NCBI GenBank assembly: GCA_025360395.1
Contig: JANYCH010000285.1
Span: 1 to 57,920, forward strand
DNA from: Cytophagales bacterium
GTDB taxonomy: Bacteria; Bacteroidota; Bacteroidia; Cytophagales; UBA9547
DNA length: 57,920 bases
Direction: 5' to 3'
Of the stretch, positions 52,183 to 57,920 are shown one piece after another. Below the pieces are notes generated by a model. The model ran no database searches. It worked only from the letters and a program-made list of their open reading frames with translations, and was not told the DNA's origin. The stretch's first letter is position 1. Every line of letters begins with the position of its first letter. Made by a program: the position numbers and the translations under genes.

Positions 52183-53268
52183 ATGATAGAATTTGAAAAC
52201 CTTAATAAATTAAATGAGCCGTTTTACAAAAAATATCAGGAGTCATTTAACGAAACTTTAAAATCCGGTTGGTTTATTCTTGGAAATAAAGTCCGCCAAT
52301 TTGAAAACAATTTTGCCCGGTATTGTGGTACAAATCATTGTGTTGGCCTGGCATCCGGTCTTGATGCACTAATACTTGCATTAAAAGCTCTTGATATTCC
52401 CGGAGGTTCTGAAATAATAGTCCCTTCCAATACGTTTATTGCCACGATCATTGCAGTACTCCGGTGCGACTTGGTACCAGTATTAGTTGAACCTGATATT
52501 CAAACCTATAATATTGCACCTGAAAATATTGAGGCTGCCATTACTCCAAATACTAAAGCCATCATTGCGGTCCATCTTTATGGAAAGCTTTGTGACATGG
52601 AAGCGATTATATCCCTTGCCGGTAAAAATAATCTCTATGTTATTGAAGACTGTGCCCAGGCACATGGTGCCAGTCAAAAGGGAAGAAAAGCAGGTGCTTT
52701 TGGTATTATCAATGCCTTTAGTTTTTATCCTACGAAAAATTTAGGAGCACTTGGTGATGCCGGGGCCATTACCACTTCAAATGAAGAGCTGTGTAAAAAA
52801 ATTGAAATTTTACGAAACTATGGTTCCGAAGTTAAATACTATAATGATATAGTAGGGTATAATTCCCGCCTTGATGAAATTCAGGCGGGTTTCCTCTCTG
52901 TAAAATTAAGGTCTCTTGACCTTATTAATAATCATAAAAGATCTTTGGCAAATATTTATTTGAACGAATTAAAATCTGACTTTATAAAACCCCATGTCCA
53001 TCCTGATTTTTATGATGTGTACCATATTTTCAATGTGAGGCATGAGAAAAGGGATCGGCTAAAAGAATTTTTATTAAAACACGATATTCAGACAGAAATT
53101 CATTATCCAATATCTCCGAATAAGCAAAAAGTTATGAATAGTATTCTTACCAAGGCAGAATTTCCAGTATCAGAAAAAATCCACGAAACAACATTGAGTC
53201 TGCCAATATCTTTTTACCACACCGAAAATGAAATTTACAAGGTTATTGAAGTGATGAATAAGTTTTAA
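52183..53268 (+). CDS. Sugar aminotransferase, FdtB/QdtB-like
   Basis: 361 residues, DegT/DnrJ/EryC1 family, PLP Lys185 in FSFYPTKNLGALGDAGA. That motif and the SGWFILGNKVRQFENNFARYCG opening match dTDP-3-amino-3,6-dideoxy-hexose transaminases (Fuc3N or Qui3N). The isomerase (FdtA/QdtA) that precedes it in the pathway is not visible, nor are rmlA/rmlB. So it points to an amino-deoxy sugar that needs genes elsewhere. Confidence 0.83.
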   Translation: MIEFENLNKLNEPFYKKYQESFNETLKSGWFILGNKVRQFENNFARYCGTNHCVGLASGLDALILALKALDIPGGSEIIVPSNTFIATIIAVLRCDLVPVLVEPDIQTYNIAPENIEAAITPNTKAIIAVHLYGKLCDMEAIISLAGKNNLYVIEDCAQAHGASQKGRKAGAFGIINAFSFYPTKNLGALGDAGAITTSNEELCKKIEILRNYGSEVKYYNDIVGYNSRLDEIQAGFLSVKLRSLDLINNHKRSLANIYLNELKSDFIKPHVHPDFYDVYHIFNVRHEKRDRLKEFLLKHDIQTEIHYPISPNKQKVMNSILTKAEFPVSEKIHETTLSLPISFYHTENEIYKVIEVMNKF

Positions 53269-53290
53269 AATTGTTGAGAATATATCTGTC

Positions 53291-54448
53291 TTATTTATTC
53301 ACCTGAAATATTTTCCCTGCCGTTTTGGCCAGTTTCATGGAAGGAAGTTCTACCAACCTGTAAAAGATAAAAGCAAACGGAAAACAACTTAAAAAGGCAA
53401 TCAGCATAGTTACATACGGCGAAAAATAACCTGATATCGTACAACAAATAGCAGCAATCCAGACCATATGGGTAAGGTAAAGACTAAAAGAAATTTTTCC
53501 CAACCATATCAAAACAGGCGAACTTAAAATAAAACAGAATCTTTTGCTCAAGGCAAAACCAATAAACAGAATAGCTGCTATACAAGCCATATAATCATCA
53601 GGAACCTTTTTAAGAAGAACCTGCAAAGATGAAGGAAGCCACCAAAAACTTACCTGGCTTGTGTAAATCATCAGTGAAACAAATAATAAAAAGTAAAAAA
53701 TGAAATTTGGAAGCTTGTCAAATTGAGCAACATAATCCTGCTTATGCCTGCTCAAAACAGCACCCATTAAAAAGAAAGTAAAGTAAAAGAATACATGAAG
53801 AAACGGATATGCTTTTATGATCTGAAAGTAAACCAAACAATGATAAAAAACAATATAGGCTGCTACAAACACGACAGCTCGAGTTTTATTCATTTTTGAT
53901 ATGAGAACCAGGAAGATTGGCAGTACCAGAGATAGTTGAAGTTCAATTGGCAGGGTCCACAAAACTGAAGCAACATTGTGAAAGTAAGCATTTAAAAGGT
54001 ATACATTTTTCAGATAACCCTCATTCATTGGTCTTGACCATATATCCTGCAACCAGTCTGTATAAGGACTTAAGGCCGCTTTGTTATAGAGAAAATACCA
54101 ACCAATAACAGACAGGGTAATTATAGCAGCACAAGGGAGATATAAACGCACTATTCTTTTTATAAAGAATGACAAGTAACCTGGTTTTTCTGTTTTATAG
54201 AAAGGGATAGAGAGAACAAAACCACTTAGAACAAAGAACAGAATAACGGCATAGTGGCCACTCCAGAAAAAATGAAGGGGTGAATTGTTAATAAAAAAAA
54301 TGGCATCCTTTTCTGGTAGAGAACCATCTTTGGGGAGGAACATATTTTTCAACAAAAATGGCAAACCACAAAAACAGTGATAGATTACAACTTGTAAAGA
54401 AGCAATTCCTCTTAGAGAATCCAATACCTCAATTCTTTTCCCTGACAT
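53291..54448 (-). CDS. Acyltransferase-3 family membrane protein A
   Basis: 385 residues with about ten membrane segments and the family's opening EVLDSLRGIASLQVVIYHC with the catalytic-type His, followed by the ALFFVLSGF-like VILFFVLSGFVLSIPF. The C-terminal half lacks a second domain, as in simple O-acyltransferases. It should acylate a sugar on a lipid-linked or surface polysaccharide. It lies on the minus strand against the neighbours and has a head-to-head relation with the broken wzt copy (98 nt). Confidence 0.85.
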   Translation of the reverse strand: MSGKRIEVLDSLRGIASLQVVIYHCFCGLPFLLKNMFLPKDGSLPEKDAIFFINNSPLHFFWSGHYAVILFFVLSGFVLSIPFYKTEKPGYLSFFIKRIVRLYLPCAAIITLSVIGWYFLYNKAALSPYTDWLQDIWSRPMNEGYLKNVYLLNAYFHNVASVLWTLPIELQLSLVLPIFLVLISKMNKTRAVVFVAAYIVFYHCLVYFQIIKAYPFLHVFFYFTFFLMGAVLSRHKQDYVAQFDKLPNFIFYFLLFVSLMIYTSQVSFWWLPSSLQVLLKKVPDDYMACIAAILFIGFALSKRFCFILSSPVLIWLGKISFSLYLTHMVWIAAICCTISGYFSPYVTMLIAFLSCFPFAFIFYRLVELPSMKLAKTAGKIFQVNK

Positions 54449-54546
54449 AATTTAATAAGACAACAATATTAAGAAATTCAATCTTAATTGAAGGCAGTTT
54501 AAATTTGATTAAAATAAAGGACTTCATTTAGCAGCTCTTTTTACGA

Positions 54547-54768
54547 ATGCCAGATATAGCAATAAATGTAGAAAATTTATTAAAAATGTATCGTTTAGGG
54601 GACTTTGGAACAGGTTCATTAGGTACAGATATTACAAGCTGGTGGGCAAAAGTAAGAGGAAAAGAAGATCCGAATTCGAAGATCGCCATAGCCAATGACA
54701 GAAGTAAAAAGGCAACAAGTGATTTTGTCTGGTCTCTTCCAAACTTAGATTTTGAGATTAATTTTTAG
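54547..54768 (+). pseudogene. Broken 5' copy of the Wzt-type ABC ATPase
   Basis: 73 codons matching the first 71 residues of the intact ABC ATPase at 56100: 55 of 71 residues are identical by eye (e.g. shared GTGSLG, VRGKEDPNSKIAI, TSDFVWSL). It ends in a stop just before the Walker A loop, so no ATPase can be made. The stop is 1 nt from the end of acyltransferase B, so the break coincides with that gene's edge. The nucleotide sequences differ a good deal, so it is not a recent copy. Confidence 0.85.
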
Positions 54769-54769
54769 T

Positions 54770-55969
54770 CTATAAGGTTACGTCTGAGTTTTTAAAATAA
54801 TTACCAATTTTATTAGAAAATCTGATACTAAAAGAATCTATCGTCACAGTGAAATAATATGCCAGAATAAGGCTGAAAAAAAAAGTTACAGCACAACAAA
54901 TTACAGCAGCGCTCCAATAAGGCAAATTATCCAATTTCATAAAAAGCCAACTCGAAATTGAAAACAATATAGGGATATGTAAAAGGTATATGCCAAATGA
55001 AACTCTTCCTAACCAAACAAAAAATGGAAGTGAAAAGAAGTTCCTTAATGCTTCTGTCTCCGAAATTAAAAAAAGGACAATAAAACTAATTAGTGCATTA
55101 TGGATCTCGTAGTGTACATAAAATCTTGATAAAAGAATTTTTCCGAAAACCCAAAACATTAATAAAAGTAAGATACTTATTAGGCTGAATTTATCCAAAA
55201 AACTGCTAAGCTTATGAATGAGGTTGTAATAATTGGCCTTGCTTCCTGAAAATTTATAATCACTTAAAATAAAACCCAAAAAGAAACATAACAACCATCC
55301 CTTGTGAGCAAATATCAAAATGATCAATAAACCTACATATAGAAGGTGACGTTTATCGGTTTTACCAGTTATTCCAAATAATCCAAATAATAGAAATGAG
55401 CCATATAATTCGATAGAGATTGACCAAAGTACATTATTATATGTGGTCATAGGATTGTAGTCAAAAAAAGTATCCAGTAAAGCAGATTTTATTGCCAGAA
55501 ATAAATTAGGCTTAAAATTATAAGACAATGCCAGCCAGCCATCAGAATAGCCTTTACCTAATTTATTTGCTAAATCAAGATTATAAATAAGGTTGTTAGC
55601 TAATAATAAATAGGCGAAAATAACCGAACAGAAGCAAGGTATTAACAACCTGAAATATCTTTTTGCAGTATATTGTATCAATGTATCCTCAGCAAGTTTT
55701 TCAGATTTAAACAGTTTAATGGTTATTACATAAGCACTTAAAATCCAAAAGACATGTACACTTAGGTTTCCATCTACAAAAGAACTTAAGAAATATAAAA
55801 TTATCTTTTTAACCTCATTGGGATATTTTCCAAGCGCATTGGATATTGTAGATGTATAATCAACAAAAAACGTAGCAATCATATGACAAAATACCACAAG
55901 AACAGATGCTACTCCTCTAATACCTTCTAGATAAGCGACTTTCTGGTTTGTTTTTGTATCCTTTATCAT
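54770..55969 (-). CDS. Acyltransferase-3 family membrane protein B
   Basis: 399 residues with about ten membrane segments; opening AYLEGIRGVASVLVVFCHM, then FWILSAYVITIKLF and the late WLGRVSFGIYLLHIP, all typical of the family. It is only distantly like acyltransferase A. It ends 1 nt after the broken wzt copy and starts 130 nt before the intact one. Acylation of a surface glycan is likely. Confidence 0.85.
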   Translation of the reverse strand: MIKDTKTNQKVAYLEGIRGVASVLVVFCHMIATFFVDYTSTISNALGKYPNEVKKIILYFLSSFVDGNLSVHVFWILSAYVITIKLFKSEKLAEDTLIQYTAKRYFRLLIPCFCSVIFAYLLLANNLIYNLDLANKLGKGYSDGWLALSYNFKPNLFLAIKSALLDTFFDYNPMTTYNNVLWSISIELYGSFLLFGLFGITGKTDKRHLLYVGLLIILIFAHKGWLLCFFLGFILSDYKFSGSKANYYNLIHKLSSFLDKFSLISILLLLMFWVFGKILLSRFYVHYEIHNALISFIVLFLISETEALRNFFSLPFFVWLGRVSFGIYLLHIPILFSISSWLFMKLDNLPYWSAAVICCAVTFFFSLILAYYFTVTIDSFSIRFSNKIGNYFKNSDVTL

Positions 55970-56064
55970 AGTATAAAAAACATAATTAGGATGTTAAATT
56001 CGAAAAACAAAATTTTAGCCAGGCTGTATCATATAAGAAAAATTTTTAAATCTAAGAAACTCCT

Positions 56065-56072
56065 TATCTTTG
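56065..56072 (+). promoter_or_regulatory. -7 element TATCTTTG of the ABC ATPase gene
   Basis: Exact TAnnTTTG match, 28 nt before the ATG at 56100. It overlaps an alternative TTG at 56070, which argues against that start. The broken copy upstream shows no matching box. Confidence 0.5.
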
Positions 56073-56099
56073 AAACCCCTTTGGGAGTGTTTAATTTAT

Positions 56100-57371
56100 A
56101 TGTCTGCTATAGCAATTAAAGTAGAAAATCTGTCAAAAATGTACCGGCTGGGGAATATCGGCACGGGATCTCTGGGATCTGATCTTACCAGTTGGTGGGC
56201 AAGCGTGAGAGGAAAAGAAGATCCAAATTCCAAAATTGCAATTGGGAATGACCGCAGCCAAAAAAGCACTTCAGATTTTGTTTGGTCACTTAAAGACATA
56301 AATTTTGAAATAAAAAAAGGTGATGCTGTCGGTATTATCGGGAAAAATGGAGCAGGTAAAAGTACTCTGCTTAAAATACTTTCCCGAACTACTTCTCCTA
56401 CTACTGGGAATATCAGCATTAATGGACGAATAGCTTCCTTACTTGAAGTGGGTACAGGTTTTCATGGTGATCTTTCTGGCAGAGAGAATATCTTTATGAA
56501 TGGTTCTATCCTGGGAATGGCCAGACATGAAATCAAATCTAAACTAGATGAAATAATCGATTTTTCAGGTGTTGCAGGTTATATTGATACTCCTGTTAAA
56601 AGATATAGCTCTGGTATGTATGTTAGGTTGGCATTTGCAGTTGCAGCCCATTTGGATCCTGAAATTATGATTGTGGATGAGGTTTTAGCTGTTGGAGATG
56701 CCGAATTTCAGAAGAAATGCCTGGGAAAAATGAAAGATGTTAATAATAAGGAAGGAAGGACCGTATTATTTGTTAGCCATAATATACAGGCTATAAAGAC
56801 GCTTTGTAATAAAGGTATTCATCTATTCAATGGAAGTATTTCAAACATAGGCGATATTCATAATGTTATATCTTCATATGAAATTATAAATGCACCTTCC
56901 TCTAAAGTACAGTTTAACGACTTTGACGAACAAGCTGGAAATGAGAATGTCCGGATACACAATGTTGAACTGATAAGTGGAAAGGGTTCGGGTCAGTTTA
57001 ATATTACCGAGCCTTTAAAACTTATAGCTGAAATATCCAACTTAAATGTTGGTGACCCTATAAATGTTAATTTTTTCTTCAATACCAATGATGGGGTAGT
57101 TATTTTTGCAACTTGCTCAGAACCTAAAAAAATTGCCTTTGGTAAATTCACTATTGAATGCGAAGTGCCATCAAATTTACTCAATGATAATTTATATAAT
57201 ATAGAAGTAATGGTAGTGGCTAATTCCAAAGTTTTGTTAAATATGAAGGACATTTTAACTATTGAGGGGATAGAACCCGCAAGAAATATTGGTTGGCTGG
57301 ATAAATTCCCGGGACTTATTAAACCAAAACTTAATTGGACTATTAAAGAAACAAATCATGCTATTTTATAA
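56100..57371 (+). CDS. O-antigen-type ABC transporter ATP-binding protein (Wzt-like)
   Basis: About 423 residues from ATG 56100. The N-terminal ABC domain has Walker A GKNGAGKST (81-89), the ABC signature RYSSGMYVRLAF, Walker B IMIVDEVLAVGD and the H-loop VSHN. The C-terminal domain (about 275-423) resembles the Wzt carbohydrate-binding domain that recognises the polysaccharide end. With a Wzm permease it would export an O-antigen or similar glycan; no permease gene is in this window. Residues 15-62 between the first strand and Walker A carry the GTGSLG/KEDPNSKIAI insert seen in this family. Confidence 0.9.
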   Translation: MSAIAIKVENLSKMYRLGNIGTGSLGSDLTSWWASVRGKEDPNSKIAIGNDRSQKSTSDFVWSLKDINFEIKKGDAVGIIGKNGAGKSTLLKILSRTTSPTTGNISINGRIASLLEVGTGFHGDLSGRENIFMNGSILGMARHEIKSKLDEIIDFSGVAGYIDTPVKRYSSGMYVRLAFAVAAHLDPEIMIVDEVLAVGDAEFQKKCLGKMKDVNNKEGRTVLFVSHNIQAIKTLCNKGIHLFNGSISNIGDIHNVISSYEIINAPSSKVQFNDFDEQAGNENVRIHNVELISGKGSGQFNITEPLKLIAEISNLNVGDPINVNFFFNTNDGVVIFATCSEPKKIAFGKFTIECEVPSNLLNDNLYNIEVMVVANSKVLLNMKDILTIEGIEPARNIGWLDKFPGLIKPKLNWTIKETNHAIL

Positions 57372-57920
57372 AGATCTCCTGGAAGAAGTCTATAAAAGTT
57401 CCCATAATGAATATACCGATAATTGGGATTATGTAAGGTTTGGAGAAAAAAAAAATACGTCTAAACCAAACAGTAATAATGTTGGCATTAAAAATTTGAT
57501 AAGAGATTTCCTCTTCAGTAAAGGATATACTAATCTGACTTTGGTTTCTGCCTTGATCAAAGATTCTCGGGTTGAAATCGGGAAGTTTGAGTATTTATAC
57601 AATAAACTGGAATTTGAAGAAGACAAAAATTTATTAGTTAAAATTGTTGCATTTAGGATTTTAGGGAACCGTAAGGTAAAACTCCCTTTAAGCAGTTCAA
57701 AATTCTGGATTGAATACGAATCAGTCCAGACTATGGCTGATAAAAGCGATAGTATTGATCCTCAATTCTACAATTTTATACTTTATAAGTTTACACTTGA
57801 AGCGATAGGTTATCCTATCCAGCTTTATTTCCATTCAATGGGAGTCTATATTGATTTTATTCTTAAGCAGTATGAATACCATACAAATAAGGTTTTGATA
57901 AAAGCAGAAAAGGATGATGT
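57358..57920 (+). CDS. Start of an unidentified gene, possibly a methyltransferase (partial)
   Basis: An ATG at 57358 opens a frame that runs to the window edge (187 codons so far) and overlaps the end of the ABC ATPase gene by 14 nt, so it belongs to the same unit. The sequence is soluble, Lys/Asn/Tyr-rich, with EEVYKSSHNEYTDNWDYVRFG at the start and QFYNFILYKFTLEAIGYPI later. It recalls the N-terminal part of FkbM-type methyltransferases in such islands, but the methyltransferase core is not yet reached. Function not proven. Confidence 0.55.
   Translation, partial: MLFYKDLLEEVYKSSHNEYTDNWDYVRFGEKKNTSKPNSNNVGIKNLIRDFLFSKGYTNLTLVSALIKDSRVEIGKFEYLYNKLEFEEDKNLLVKIVAFRILGNRKVKLPLSSSKFWIEYESVQTMADKSDSIDPQFYNFILYKFTLEAIGYPIQLYFHSMGVYIDFILKQYEYHTNKVLIKAEKDD

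Noticed and set aside
56070..56099. Upstream TTG start for the Wzt-like ATPase
   Set aside because: The TTG is inside a TATCTTTG promoter box; ATG 56100 aligns with the start of the broken copy.

Overview
The window looks like a chromosome segment of a Bacteroidetes bacterium, probably a Cytophagales-type gliding or soil organism; the genus cannot be fixed from sequence alone. The evidence is type IX secretion signatures (a PorP/SprF protein and a protein with a C-terminal sorting domain), several TAnnTTTG promoter elements with almost no Shine-Dalgarno sites, AT-rich DNA, and Bacteroidetes-style small lipoproteins and OmpA/PD40 proteins. No tRNA, rRNA, CRISPR array, transposase or prophage was seen.

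Bases 1-26,400 are mostly housekeeping genes in small units with frequent strand changes: a TonB-like protein and folC, a DUF255 thioredoxin-fold protein, argS with an enlarged internal segment, an outer-membrane barrel/lipoprotein pair, a stand-alone nuoD, a pterin synthase, rfaD, an intergenic repeat of about 245 bp, clpB, a YfiR-like lipoprotein, aroA, the C-terminal half of a split transketolase, a GT-C membrane glycosyltransferase with tcdA and a TatD hydrolase, a DEAD-box helicase, a crotonase, several small unknowns and a YihY/BrkB protein.

Bases 26,400-34,720 hold a ferredoxin reductase/ferredoxin pair facing a thiamine operon on the minus strand. That operon runs TPP riboswitch, thiS, thiC, a type IX cargo protein, a second ThiE/TenI-like gene, thiD, thiE, thiG. 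No thiH, thiO or thiF is present. Bases 34,800-44,100 carry envelope genes (OmpA/PD40, an Omp85-type barrel, a minimal Bat unit, PorP/SprF), an unlisted 51-residue gene, a DUF6799 protein, a MOSC protein and ribH.

Bases 44,149-57,920 are a surface-polysaccharide island: a GT2, two CDP-paratose-2-epimerase-like proteins, a WecE-like aminotransferase, an O-acetyltransferase, an RMD-like reductase, an FkbH-like glyceryl-transfer enzyme, an FdtB-like aminotransferase, two acyltransferase-3 membrane proteins, a broken and an intact Wzt-type ABC ATPase, and a cut-off last gene. It probably makes and exports an O-antigen-like glycan containing amino-deoxy sugars with acyl or glyceryl decoration.

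The most interesting signals are: (1) degenerate 7-bp-period repeat tracts at several unrelated places, one inside the thiD reading frame; (2) an identical TCGTGGCACG box 65 and 67 nt upstream of the starts of two unrelated secreted-protein genes; (3) a twofold [acyltransferase on minus, wzt 5' part on plus] arrangement with one wzt copy broken; (4) a type IX cargo gene inside the thiamine operon; (5) several envelope genes that can only start at TTG.
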